DNA of 34,039 nt from Folioceros fuciformis (lineage: Eukaryota; Anthocerotophyta; Anthocerotopsida; Anthocerotales), in contig JBNGIO010005966.1 of NCBI GenBank assembly GCA_049999805.1, positions 1-34,039 on the forward strand, written 5' to 3'. Shown here piece after piece: positions 1-9,671 of this stretch (its first letter is position 1; each line of letters begins with the position of its first letter). Under the pieces are notes generated by a model that was not told the origin of the DNA, did no database searches, and saw only the letters and a list, made by a program, of their open reading frames with translations. Made by a program: the position numbers and the translations under genes.

Positions 1-1005
1 CCTTCTGCCCTTAGAGCAGCACCTTGCCGTCAATAGAAGGTGCACTCCGTTCTCCTCCATGATTTTTTATTGCATTAGCTAAACGCTCAACACAATCGAG
101 TGTGCGATGGCGCACATCAATGTGTTGGGCATGTAGCTTCCGGTTGCTCTTTTATCTGTGATTACTATTGCTCACTGAAGATCTCTACGCTCTTCTCAGA
201 ACGTGACAGTTTCTTCCTTCTGGTTGCAGGCAATGGGCACCTTAAATACTGCATTTCTACCCCTCAGGCATCTCACTCTCTTGAAATTGTCGATGATGTG
301 TATGGAAAATCCGTTCCCATGAACTTCAGCCTCAGAATTTTGAGAATCCTCTCCAAGGTTTCCGTCGCTCAACAAATTGAGTGGAAGTCTGTGTGAGAGC
401 TTTGATTCTAAGTCTGAAGTCCATGAGCTTTCTTCATACATGATTTAGTCTCATCATTGTATTGGGAATCATACTTCTCCCACCTTTGTAGCGTATTCAA
501 AGGACTAAGTTTTGACCCGAATTGTTTTCCTTCCCAGCTTCCATTGAGATGTTACAAGGGAGAAATTCCAGTAGACATTGTTCATATATCAGAGAATCTC
601 AATGCCAACTCCCTTGAGGACGCTACTTTCAGGGTACTCCGAAAACCCCGCTCCTGGCAGTGTGTCCTGACAGGATTTGACCCGGTGACCCGCTTCTGTA
701 GTTCTTGTTGTCTTGTTGGTTGGGAGCCTTTTTTTAACAATGACAACTGTCCGACACATCTCACGCTTCTCACATTTTTGACAGTCTGTGATAGCATTGG
801 AATTTGGAACTACAGTACCCGCAAACCCACTGGACGCATACGAACTCAAGGAGTGATAATTGGGAGCATACGGAGATATTGGTATGTCAATTGTCCAGCT
901 GTTGCTTTATTCGAGCTGCACAACATCGCAGTGAACAAGTCGCATCACTCTGGTCCAGTTCCTTCGAGGCTCCAATTACTGCCGTCCATGGCTGCACCTC
1001 CGGTG
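1..1005. other. No recognisable gene
   Basis: Open frames exist on both strands here, the longest running on the plus strand from 457 into the following repeat. That frame has no ATG at its start and I recognise no domain in it. Base composition is mixed and there is no clear splice-site pattern. I see no RNA gene. It may be old repeat or pseudogene sequence, but I cannot name it. Confidence 0.4.
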
Positions 1006-1560
1006 CACACTCTCGCACCTACACGTACGGAAAAGTGCTTGCCGTCAACAAATACGCCGCAGCGTCGTTGCTCTCCACCTTCAGTGCTTCGTCAAGAAGA
1101 TGGCGACCGCAATGCCATATCACATTGGATCCATGGTGAGGGGCACTTTTTATTTTTCTCCATTACCTTTCTCATATGTAAATATTTCAGTCTATCCATA
1201 ATATAACGGCACGAACCCTGTCAAAAGTCGCCGACCAAGGCGCCTACATGCACATTATTGTGTATTTTACTAAACAAAAGCACACTCTCGAACCTACACG
1301 TACGGAAAAGTGCTTGCCATCCACAAGTACGCCGCAGGGTCGTTGCTGTCCAGCTTCACCGCTTCATCAAGAGGATGGTGACCGCAATGCCATATCATTT
1401 TGGATACATGGTAAAGGGGGCACTTTTTATTTCTCTCCATCATCTTTCTCACACGTAAATATTTTAGTCTATCCATAGTATAAGGGCATGTCCAAAGTCG
1501 CCGACCAAGGTGCCTACTTTTATTCATATGCACATTATTGTATATTTTATTATACAAAAG
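1006..1560. repeat. Tandem duplication, two units of 275 and 280 bp
   Basis: Unit 1 (1006-1280) and unit 2 (1281-1560) both begin CACACTCTCG and end in ACAAAAG, and they align along their whole length with scattered substitutions and small indels. Shared blocks include CCTACACGTACGGAAAAGTG near each start, GGCACTTTTTATTT in the middle and AAGTCGCCGACCAAGG near the end. The divergence, roughly 15 percent by eye, suggests an old duplication. On the minus strand each unit keeps one open stretch that looks like part of a PPR protein (separate entry). Confidence 0.85.
1014..1415 (-). pseudogene. Possible remnants of a PPR E motif, one in each tandem unit
   Basis: Read on the minus strand, both tandem units keep an open stretch ending in TASTFPYV or MASTFPYV and a TAG stop. 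The cores are GRHLLDEALKVESNDAAAYL (unit 1, about 1014-1130) and HHPLDEAVKLDSNDPAAYLW (unit 2, about 1296-1415). They resemble the E motif of plant PPR proteins; the intact PPR gene in this window has GRRCFDQLVKIEPQVSAGYI at that place. Substitutions between the units keep the frame open. A TPR-like helix pair would also fit. The match is short, there is no start codon or flanking PPR motif, and the identification is tentative. Confidence 0.35.
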
Positions 1561-2457
1561 ATATGAAATGATGAACATTTCACTAGCTTGTGGATCTTCG
1601 TAAGGTTGGTTGTCTCTGTATTGCTATTATGTTCTTCATCCTCATCAATCGCAACAAGTCTTCAAACTTCATGTGCTTCTTCAATAGCAACGTGAGGGAT
1701 CTCTCCATCTCCCTTCCATATCACGAAGTTGAGAACAAGTGGACAACAACATTTACTCATTTGGAACTCATCCAATGTTTGTGCGTACATCGCATAACAT
1801 TTGAGGCTCTCCCTCCAAGGAATAATATTTTATTTTAGTGTCTTGTCATATCTATTCATGGCATTGTTAGAGTCCTTAGCAAAGACGCTCACAAATAGTT
1901 GTGTTCAAAGTGTAATGGTCTTCCTTTGTTGTTTCAAATTGAAAAGATGTTCATGTCTCCTCGAACTTTAGATTTCTCGGGTTTTAGTATTGTCTTTTTC
2001 AAAAAAAATTGACAATTTTCTCAACCTATCAAATGCAAGTTCTAAATTAAATGAGTAAAAATATAATTATATTTCATATGTTGAATTACAATGTACAAAC
2101 TTAATATATGATAAAGATAGTAAAACTTTTCATATTTACAATAAGCAAACTATTGATATTAGACAATGTTTATTGCAGCATTGAGTAGAAAAGGAAGGAA
2201 AAACATCACTCGAGAATGTTTTAAAAATTCTATAATCAAACATGTGATCTACATTATATAAGTAGGAGAAGAGATGTGGCGTATCATCTAGTTAGCCTCC
2301 TTTAAAGGAAGAAGAGCAGGGTTGTTTATGTCCCCCTTTGTACTCCCAAATTTGGGAGTACAAACACATGCAAGGTGTTAAATGGTCAGTGGGTTTGTAG
2401 AGAACAAGAAAATATAGCACTCAGTCCGTTGCATTGTGACCTTAGTAAAATGAATTA
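1561..2457. other. AT-rich intergenic stretch
   Basis: No gene recognised. The sequence is AT-rich with homopolymer runs and many stops in all frames. It contains a 28-bp perfect palindrome (listed separately) and ends where the truncated LTR of the left copia copy begins. Confidence 0.5.
2337..2364. repeat. 28-bp perfect palindrome
   Basis: The half-site TTTGTACTCCCAAA is followed directly by its reverse complement, with no spacer. It could form a cruciform or bind a dimeric factor, or be the relic of a small inverted-repeat element. No gene starts nearby to support a regulatory role. Confidence 0.8.
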
Positions 2458-2577
2458 TGAAAGAATAGCTAGGGGAGCCACATGATCAAGGAGGAGAGGA
2501 GAAAGCAAGGTCATTCTCTATATTGCAAGGGAGCTCAAGAGGGTATTTACACCCTCTAGAAGAGCTCCGAAGGAAGC
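2458..2577 (-). repeat. Truncated 3' LTR of the left copia copy
   Basis: Matches the last part of the right copy's 3' LTR, from the GGAGCTCTTCTAGAGGG block to the terminal CA. It has several substitutions in about 100 bp and lacks the extra 26-bp duplication seen near the end of the right LTR. The TATA dyad is altered to GTGTAAATAC. This is clearly more divergent than anything inside the arms. Confidence 0.75.
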
Positions 2578-4328
2578 GGGGCCCATGAATGTCCGAGCTT
2601 GTGCGAATTGCTCCGTAGAGAGCCCTTGGTAAGAATATTTGCAGGGTTCTGATTGGTGTGAACTTTGACAAGCTGTACCCTCTTGTCTTCCAACACCTCT
2701 CGAATGAAGTGATACTTCACTTCCACATGTTTGGTCTTTGCATGAAACACTGGATTCTTTGCCAATTGGATAGCACTCTGGCTATCACAATGCAACACTG
2801 ACAGCTCAACCTTGATCCCCAAGTCTCCCACTAAACGAGCAAGCCACATGGCTTCCTTGCAAGCCTCAGTCGTTGCAACATACTCGGCCTCTGTGGTAGA
2901 TAGCATTATGCACAATTGCAAACGAGATCATCATGAGATTGCCCCTCCAGTGCACATGAAGACATGACTTGATGTAGACCTTCTTTTGTCCATATCCTCT
3001 ACATAATTAGCCTCCGTATATCCAACGATATAGGCATTTTTACTACCAAAACATATGCACAAAGCTTTTGTACCATTTAAATACCTCATAACTTCTTTTA
3101 CTGCCTCCCAATGCTTCTTACCAGGGTTTGACATAAACCTGCTAACCGGTCCCACTGCAAAAGCAATGTCAGGACGTGTAGTAGTCATGGCATACATCAA
3201 ACTCCCTACAGCTGATGAGTATGGAACCTTCTCCATTTTAGCTTTGTCCTCCGCAGAGCTTGGGCAATCCTTGCTCGAAAGTTTCACATATGGAGGTAAC
3301 GGAGTACTCAAGACCTTCCCCTTCTCCATATTGAAACGTTGAAGCACCCTCTTAATGTATTCAGTCTGAGACAAGTAAAGCAAACGCTTATGTCTATCTC
3401 AACGAATACGCATGCCAAGAATATGGCTAGCCTCTCCCAAGTCTGTCATGTTAAAGAGAGCATTCAACTTTGACTTCAACACTGAAATCTCATCACTGTT
3501 ATTCCCAGCAAGTAGCATATCATCCACATAAAGGACCAAAATGAGCAAGCTTCCATCCTTAGCTTGCTTTGTATAGAGGCAATGATCCTCATCGCTACGT
3601 TTGTAGCCTTGAGAAAGCATGAATGAGTGGAACTTGTAATACCACTCTCTAGGTGCTTGTTTCAAACCATAAAGGCTCTTCTTTAACCTGCACACCAGAT
3701 TTTCTTTGCCCTTCTCAATGAAACCCTCTGGTTGCTGCATGTATACCTCTTCCTGGAGATCACCATGCAAAAATGCTGACTTCACAACCATCTGGACAAG
3801 TTCCATGTCATTCCTCGCAACCAGAGCAAGAACACATAGCAAAGTGGTCATTTTGACAACTGGTGAGAAAACCTCATCAAAGTCAACACCTTGCTGTTGC
3901 TTAAAACCCTTAGCAACCAATCGTGCCTTGTACTTGGGTTTGCCATCATGGGGTATGACCTTCATCTTATACACCCATTTGCATGGCAATGCCTTCTTAT
4001 CCCTAGGCAACCGAACCAACTCCCAAGTTTGGTTCTTACGAAGCAAATTCATCTGCGACTGCATCGCCTTCTCCCACTTAACCTTGTGAGTCACTAACAT
4101 GGCCTCTTTGTAACAAGAGGGCTCCCCACAATCCGTCAACATGACATAATCAAGAGATGCAACATACCTATCAGGAGGACGTGAAATCCTTCCTGACCTA
4201 CGAAGCACAGGCGCCTCGACCGGAGCTAGTTGCACTCTCTCTTCTTCTACAAGTGGAGGAATGGGTTCCTGCACATCAAGACGTTCAACCCGCCCGTGAC
4301 GGTCAAGTCCATCTTCTTGGAAGACCAC
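2556..4328 (-). pseudogene. Copia reverse transcriptase and RNase H, left copy, decayed
   Basis: Three consecutive minus-strand segments (4328-3399, 3383-2931, 2921-2556) are separated by in-frame stops. The first contains the reverse transcriptase: KWVYKMKV, KARLVAKG, SLYGLKQAPREW and the YVDDMLLAG active-site box. The motif A aspartate usual in copia polymerases is replaced by valine (MVVKSAF, codon 3786-3788). The second and third are RNase H: TTRPDIAFAVG, MLSTTEAEYVA and ANILTKG. The RNase H segment is read beyond the arm edge at 2580 into LTR-derived sequence. Not functional as written. Confidence 0.93.
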
Positions 4329-4331
4329 CCG

Positions 4332-5677
4332 TCACACCTCCACAGTTGGAGTAGGCTTCTTGTGCATTTTGTTCTCATTGAAGAACACATCATTGTTGCG
4401 AACAACCTTCTTGGCTTCTGGATCCCATAAACGATATCCCATCTCACCAGAGTCACCATAGCCAAGAAAAATACGTTTTCTGGACTTGGGTGCCAACTTG
4501 TCCCGAAACTCCTTTGGAACATGGTAGCATGCCTCGCAGCCAAACACTTGTAGATGCTTGTAAGACGGCTTCTTTCCAGACCACAGCTCCTCTGGAACCT
4601 GCTCATCCACAGCCATATTAGGAGATATGTTAATAAGATGCACCGCAGTAGACACTGCTTCTGCCCAAAATCCGTTAGGCAATCCAAAGTTTGACAACAA
4701 ACTACGCATCCTCTCCTAGATGGTCCTATTCATCCATTCAGCCACACCATTCTTGGGAGGAGTATACGGGGCAGTCAATTCTCTCTTGATTCCCTTGAAA
4801 TCACAGAATGACTAGAAAGCCTTTGAAACGTACTCTCCACCATTGTCTGTCCTTAGACACTTTAGTCGAAGGCTAGACTGATTCTCCACAAGGGTGACGA
4901 ATTTTTGAAACACTGTCAGAACATTATCCTTTTTCCTCAAAGGATAAACCCACACCTTGCGTGAGAAATCATCTATGAAAGTGACAAAATAGGATGCACC
5001 GCCTAATGATGTAGTGGGCCTATGATAGGTCCACAAACGTCACTGTGAACCAATTCAAGAGGTTTACTTTTGTGTTTACCTCTTGCTCCATGTGGTGATT
5101 TCATTTGTTTCCCATACAAACAGTGCTCGCACACGGAGAAATCGGAGAAGTCAAAACCAAGGATGTAACCAAAACGAGATAAGATCTTCATTCCTTTTTG
5201 AGACATGTCCTAACTGACAATGCCACAGCCAGCGTCATCCAACTGCCCTGCGCTAATCATGCATTTTGTCAACTTCGGAACATGCCTAACATCCTTCAAT
5301 ATGAATGAAGATCCGTTGTCAAACCTCAGCTGCACATCACCAACGCCCGCAATCTCGCATGCGTAGTTATTTCCAAGCCAAACACATCCTTTCCTAGTAG
5401 CATCATAAGTGCTAAACCACTTCCTATGCGGAGTAACATGGAAAGATGCTCCAGAGTCAATTATCCAATTAGAGAATAAGTGGCTATCCACGGCTGTCAA
5501 TTGTGTAGAATCTAAGGAAGATGAGATAAGAACATCTCCATCATCAACAAAATTCATCTCATCAGGCTTGATACTTGGACTTGCCTTGTTGTCGTTATGC
5601 TTCTCTCCTTTCCTTTGTCCTTCTTGAACTTCTCGTAGTCCCTTCTGATGTGACCCTTTTTGTGACAATGGTAACAC
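4332..5677 (-). pseudogene. Copia protease and integrase, left copy, decayed
   Basis: Minus-strand pieces in order: protease with the active-site motif DSGASFH (5677-5210), the GAG-pre-integrase region ending in HSDVCGPI (5206-5003), the integrase core with FIDDFSRKVWVYPL and LRTDNGGEY (5036-4812), and the integrase C-terminal part with GCEACYHVP and KRIFLGYG (4709-4332). They are split by stops and one frame change. The lesions mirror those of the right copy exactly. Confidence 0.92.
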
Positions 5678-6375
5678 TCAACATTGTTACGACTACGAGA
5701 TTTGCTACGGGAAAGGCTTCGCTCCTTTTGCTTCCTCTTTGTAGTGAACCTTCTTCTCACCATGAGGGCGTTGCAACCTTTCAAAGGTTCCATATTCTTT
5801 CTGTTTACCTCTTTTGTTAACAGGCTACCTTCTACATTTACAATGGTGAGACCACTGGCAGGAGCGGAATTACTCAGAGCTATACGAAAGGTGTCCCAAC
5901 TCTCTGGTAATGTGACCAACAGAAACATAGCTCTCACGGAATATGGGAACGAGATACCTTGAGATGAGAGCTGGCTGAAAATAGTATTGAACTCATTCAT
6001 ATGATCGGACATCCTCGTCCCTTCCTTCATCTTCAAGTCCACCTTGTGTTTCAACCAGTACATCTAAGAAGCCGCACTTTGCTTCTCATACAAGTCACAC
6101 AACTTTTGCCATAGCTCGTAACTTGTGGTCTTGTCTTTCACATTGAAGTAGACCAACTTCGACAATGTTAGCATGATGGTAGATCTAGCAAGTTCATCTA
6201 GATTATGCCACTCATCCTGAGTTATGCTAACAGTTATGTTCACACCTAGCAACTTTATGGGCTTGATCTGCTTTTTCTGCACTAGAACATTATACACTTG
6301 TTCTTTCCAGAACGGGAAGTTAGTACCATCTAGCTTCTCGATATTGAACATAATGTTTTCTGAGGACGTCATCAT
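5554..6375 (-). pseudogene. Copia gag, left copy, decayed
   Basis: Starts MMTSSENIMFNIEKLDG, the usual copia gag opening, and contains the gag core FKIEKLDG/YELWQKL type region. An in-frame TAG (6064-6066) splits it in two. The zinc knuckle CYHCHKKGHIRRDY retains C-x2-C-x4-H, but the last cysteine is replaced by tyrosine. After it the frame shifts into the protease. Confidence 0.92.
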
Positions 6376-7068
6376 TCAAAATTGATGCAAATCAAACAAA
6401 GGCTAGTTACAAATGGTCTGAATGTAATGTAGATTCTGAAAGTTATCCTTATGGTCATCACGCCTTGTTCTGCATCGGCTGTCACAACTTGTAGACCTCA
6501 AACCATTGCACGAGTCTATCCACAATTCAGGCCGACATGATGGGCCCAAGCCCGATTCTGGCCTGCCTGGCGTTGGGAGACTAATCCGACCGTCTGCGGC
6601 CATAATTCGGTCGCCCACCTGGAGTATCCCGTCTTGCGATTGAGATCTAGCCGCCCTCGGCTCTGGATCTGGCCACACCACCAAGAGAGCCGGATTAGAC
6701 CGTCTTGCGAATGCCTGCAGGCTCCGGATCCGGCCGCACCACCTGCCCGCGCCTGTGCCCACGCCCGTGCCCGTGCCCACGCCCACGCCCGTGCCCACGC
6801 CCACGCTTGTGCCCACGCCCACGCCCGTGCCCGCATCTACACCTGGCGCGCCTAGCGGCCCTAGCGTCCCGTGCGCCTCGCGAGCCGTGGCTGGCGCCCT
6901 ACGCTGCGCGGCCTGAGCACGACGGGGCTCGAGACCCCTGCACCCCGGGCAGCAGAGTTGCCGCACACTGGCCCCCGGGATGCTGCTCTCACTCTAGAGC
7001 CTTCCTCACGCCTTTGTGCATCTTGTCCACATCACCTGCAGCCATCACCCTCTTGCTCCACAATCCTA
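6376..7068 (-). other. Copia 5' leader, left copy, with GC-rich minisatellite
   Basis: About 0.7 kb lies between the primer-binding site and gag, long for a copia leader. About 6520-6980 is GC-rich, unlike the AT-rich flanking element. At 6742-6833 it holds an imperfect hexanucleotide array (GCCCAC/GCCCGT on this strand). Long frames across it (for example minus 6966-6403) are low-complexity Gly/Val/Thr or Trp/Ala repeats and look incidental. Confidence 0.7.
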
Positions 7069-7080
7069 GCTCTAATACCA
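7069..7080 (-). other. Copia primer-binding site, left copy
   Basis: On the minus strand TGGTATTAGAGC follows the LTR end CA after two bases. It matches the usual plant copia site TGGTATCAGAGC (initiator methionine tRNA) at all but one position. Confidence 0.8.
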
Positions 7081-7082
7081 AT

Positions 7083-7325
7083 TGAAGGATCGTTAGGGGG
7101 GCCACATGATGAAGGAGGAGAGGAGAAAGCAAGGTCTCTCACACACTCACTATTGCAAGAGAGCTGAAGAGGGTATTTATACCCTCTAGAAGAGCTCCCA
7201 AGGAAGCTTCACAAGAAGCTTCCTAAAGATTAGCTTAAGCTAATCTAAACAAATGATACTTAACTAGACACTAATCTTAGACTAAACACATTAGTCTAAG
7301 TACATTGGGCTTTAATAACCCTACA
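7083..7325 (-). repeat. Copia 5' LTR, left copy (243 bp)
   Basis: Begins TGTAGGG and ends CCTTCA on the minus strand (TG...CA). It mirrors 11155-11397, where the dyads and TATA box are described. Confidence 0.9.
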
Positions 7326-7341
7326 TCATTTAAATATCCAT

Positions 7342-7498
7342 GGAGATGTTCTTATCTATTCTTCCTTCAATTTTGCGCAATTGACAGCCGTGGATAGTCA
7401 CTTATTCTCTAATTAGATAATTGACTCTAGAGCATCTTTCTATGTTACTCCGCATAGGGAGTGGTTTAGCACCTATGATGATGCTACTAGGAAAGGAT
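7342..7498 (+). mobile_element. Fragment of copia protease region, inverted relative to the adjacent element
   Basis: On the plus strand this stretch resembles the copia gag-protease junction (about 12938-13095 in the right copy), including the region coding for the DSGASFH active site (here DSRASFY-like), with about 10 percent differences. It points opposite to the left copia copy that begins 17 bp away. It is an old fragment from a related element, not part of the intact copy. Confidence 0.85.
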
Positions 7499-7943
7499 TA
7501 TGCAACTCTTTGCCTTGATTTGTCTTCCTTACACAACTTAAATGTGTCTACCACATATAGGTATGTCTTACGTACAAGAATCCGGAGTATGGGTTAATAT
7601 AAGATTGCTGGATTTTTGAATTATAAATCCAATACAAGATAAATTATTGCCTTGGGAATGAAGTCTTCATTTTGACAAAGAGATTGGAAATCCTAGCCAC
7701 TCTAAGACTTGTAGTAACAACCCTCAAGAGGGCAAAAAATGCATGAGTCTAACCCCTAGCTTCCTAGTGCACTTAGAATTCAATAATCTAGGGTATGAAA
7801 GGGCCTATCTACCACCTATGTCGAAGATGTTGCTTACATAAGAACACTCGTTATTTCCATTGCTCATCATCTTGAGAGGTGGGTCAATGACCAAATTCTC
7901 CAATCTCCAAGCCAATGTGCACCAATTACAATTGAATAGCATA
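7499..7943. other. Spacer between copia fragment and TFIIA-gamma-like gene (left arm)
   Basis: AT-rich. A minus-strand frame (8008-7805) overlaps the end of the TFIIA-gamma-like gene in another frame and shows no domain I recognise. This could be the 3' untranslated region of that gene. Confidence 0.4.
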
Positions 7944-8375
7944 TTAATGACCTCTTTGATAACATTTTCGTTTTGTTTGTTTTGCTCGTGTTTTTTGGCA
8001 GTTGACAATGGATGGGGCTTGCACTCTAGAAGTTAGTACCTTGGTGTCGCAAATAAAAACCTTCACTGGTCCATCCACTTGCTCATGCTTCTTACCTTGT
8101 ATCTTGAGCACCATTTGCTTTAGAATGAAGGTCCATATGCTTTCGCAATATCGGTAGTTATCTACTATGCCTTTCAAAGTTATCTTGGAGGGGACTATAT
8201 GCTTTAGGGCCTTAGCGATAGACTTGTCAAATTGCCTCAAAACTTTCATTGCAAGATCAGGCGAGATATAGCCTCTCTCCACAAGCTCACTTAATGATTC
8301 AATCAAGCATTTTCCAATTGTGGAATGACGGTAGATCTCCAATGATTCTACATCACTCTCCTCTTTCCGATTCAT
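7944..8375 (-). CDS. TFIIA-gamma-like general transcription factor subunit (left-arm copy)
   Basis: Identical to the copy at 10105-10536 in the right arm, where the protein is described. The ATG at 8375 is the first in the frame; the open frame extends 15 codons further upstream without an ATG. The coding region is uninterrupted over the whole TFIIA-gamma length (about 105 residues) with a 26-residue C-terminal tail. It lies about 620 bp from the copia 5' LTR, transcribed in the same direction as the copia copy beyond it. A TATA-like TATAAAA lies upstream at 8600-8606. Confidence 0.8.
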   Translation of the reverse strand: MNRKEESDVESLEIYRHSTIGKCLIESLSELVERGYISPDLAMKVLRQFDKSIAKALKHIVPSKITLKGIVDNYRYCESIWTFILKQMVLKIQGKKHEQVDGPVKVFICDTKVLTSRVQAPSIVNCQKTRAKQTKRKCYQRGH

Positions 8376-8843
8376 CACTCTGTGGGGAGTCTCCAACACC
8401 TCTGCGAACAAGATATCCAATTTAACTTTGAAGCAAAAAGGGAAGAGGAATTTGAAATATTATAATGGATGGAGCTTAAGCTAGTCACCTCTCGTACATG
8501 TATAGGCTTCAAGACTCGAACAGCTTCATAAAAGAATATTGAACAAAAACCTATTTTCGATCATATGGAACCTTTGAAATTCTCTTTCCTCGACTTGGCT
8601 TTTATATTGCTCCTTGTCAAGCCCAAAAAAATAATTGGAGTAATAATTTGGTGACCCGAAAGACTCGCTTTCGGAGTAAGTGGAAAATTTGTTTTTTTTT
8701 TTAATAATAAACGGTTGCTTTCAGCAACCCTGAGTTCTTTGGAGTAGAAGGCATGCCAAACCTCCAACCGTTCACTGGACGAATGGACTGACAGTAAGAA
8801 CGATCCGCTCAAGATCCGTAACCTAATATCATGCAGAAGTGTA
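8376..8843. other. Upstream flank of the TFIIA-gamma-like gene (left arm)
   Basis: Mirror of 9637-10104. It holds a TATA-like TATAAAA (minus, 8600-8606) and a T-run near 8693-8702. A minus-strand open frame across it (8872-8561) shows no recognisable domain. Confidence 0.4.
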
Positions 8844-9089
8844 GCGGCAAAACCCCGGGCACTGTTTGCCAACGGGTTCGACCTTTAGTGGCCACACTTA
8901 TCCCACTGTCGTTGAGACATTGGGTTTCATTCCCACGAAGGAGCGATGGGGTTCCTTACCGCTATGGATGGAGGGTCGGACTCAATCGACTTGATGACGG
9001 ATTCCAGGGATCCCCTCCAGCTCCGATTAGGCGTGGGACAGTCCTCGCTGTCCAGCAATCAACTGCACCTCTCTCGGTGCCCAGAAATG
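8844..9089. other. Loop of the inverted repeat, left part, no gene recognised
   Basis: Moderately GC-rich single-copy sequence. A plus-strand frame reads through it (8831-9124) without a recognisable domain. GGTTCGACC at 8876-8884 resembles an RNA polymerase III B box, but no A box or tRNA-like fold accompanies it. Confidence 0.35.
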
Positions 9090-9236
9090 TGTTGAGGGTT
9101 TATATTAAACCCAACCTGGTTTAGTTTACCAAGGGTTGCTAACCCTAGTTTAAGAGATATATAAATTGTGTTTAAGTAACCTCTTTTATTATTAGAGCTT
9201 ATTGTAGTGTGCGATATACAAAGCTTCCGCTTTACA
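9090..9236 (+). repeat. Putative short LTR of a second retroelement (147 bp)
   Basis: Begins TGTTGAGGG, contains TATATAA (9158-9164), ends TTTACA, and is followed at once by a primer-binding-site-like sequence. This is the layout of a 5' LTR of a copia or TRIM-type element. No second LTR is visible in the window, so the right part of the element is missing, probably cut off at the arm junction (9637). Confidence 0.6.
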
Positions 9237-9248
9237 TGGTATCAAAGG
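9237..9248 (+). other. Putative primer-binding site of the loop retroelement
   Basis: TGGTATCAAAGG directly after the LTR-like CA end. The first eight bases equal the plant copia initiator-tRNA site TGGTATCA. Confidence 0.6.
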
Positions 9249-9443
9249 ATGTTTAATGACTCTTAGATCGGATCCACACTGTACACTCTAGCACACAATG
9301 TACATCTGTCAATCTTGACAAGGTGTATAATTGTGTGCTGGAGCAAGTAGTTTAGATTTGTATTCTAAGATCAGTAGTTGTAGTGTTTTACAGCAATGAA
9401 AATGCGTTCACTACTCTACAAATGATTTTGGTCGGTGTGAGCA

Positions 9444-9671
9444 ATGGCTCGAAGAGGCGGAGCATTTAGGCATCATGAAGGATTCCCCTCTCAGTTATCA
9501 AATCGCTCTAGTAGGGGTAGACTAAGGAGACCTCCACCAGTTCAGAGGAGATCCCCACCGCCAGTCAAGTGGGTTCAAGACTCTAGCTGGTTCTGCAACT
9601 GCGATCACGATTACTCCTCTCTGTGTAGGCGTGATTTACACTTCTGCATGATATTAGGTTACGGATCTTGA
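9444..9671 (+). pseudogene. ORF fragment of the loop element, unknown
   Basis: ATG-initiated 75-codon frame starting MARRGGAFRHHEGF, rich in Arg, Pro and Ser, about 200 bp after the primer-binding site. It could be the start of the element's gag or a host-derived leader. It runs over the edge of the right arm at 9637, so its last codons are encoded by arm sequence. I recognise no domain. The 195 bp between 9249 and 9443 holds nothing I can name. Confidence 0.3.

Larger units (their letters stand above)
2458..7325 (-). mobile_element. Ty1/copia retrotransposon, left copy, 3' LTR truncated
   Basis: Minus-strand copy of the element also present at 11155-16257. It has an intact 5' LTR (7083-7325), a primer-binding site (7069-7080), a long leader, and gag-pol in the copia order gag, protease, integrase, reverse transcriptase, RNase H. 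On the 3' side the sequence passes from the end of RNase H (2580) straight into the last ~120 bp of an LTR (2458-2577). The polypurine tract and first part of the 3' LTR are missing. The coding region is broken by the same stops and frameshifts as the right copy, so it cannot move on its own. Confidence 0.93.
2580..8843 (+). repeat. Left arm of a 6.26-kb inverted repeat
   Basis: Every position x in this arm corresponds to position 18480-x in the right arm (9637-15900) on the other strand. All long translated frames are identical between arms, from the copia gag-pol to the TFIIA-gamma-like gene, and non-coding stretches that I compared directly (for example around 7741-7805) are also identical. 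The one mismatch I found is near the outer edge, 2589 against 15891. The inner edge is at 8843: 8844 and 9636 no longer pair. The outer edge is at 2580: 2579 and 15901 differ. Confidence 0.97.

Noticed and set aside
457-1206. 249-codon plus-strand frame near the left end
   Set aside because: It begins at TTG, not ATG, runs through the tandem duplication, and has no domain.
8876-8884. GGTTCGACC as a tRNA or SINE B box
   Set aside because: No A box at the right distance and no cloverleaf-forming flanks.
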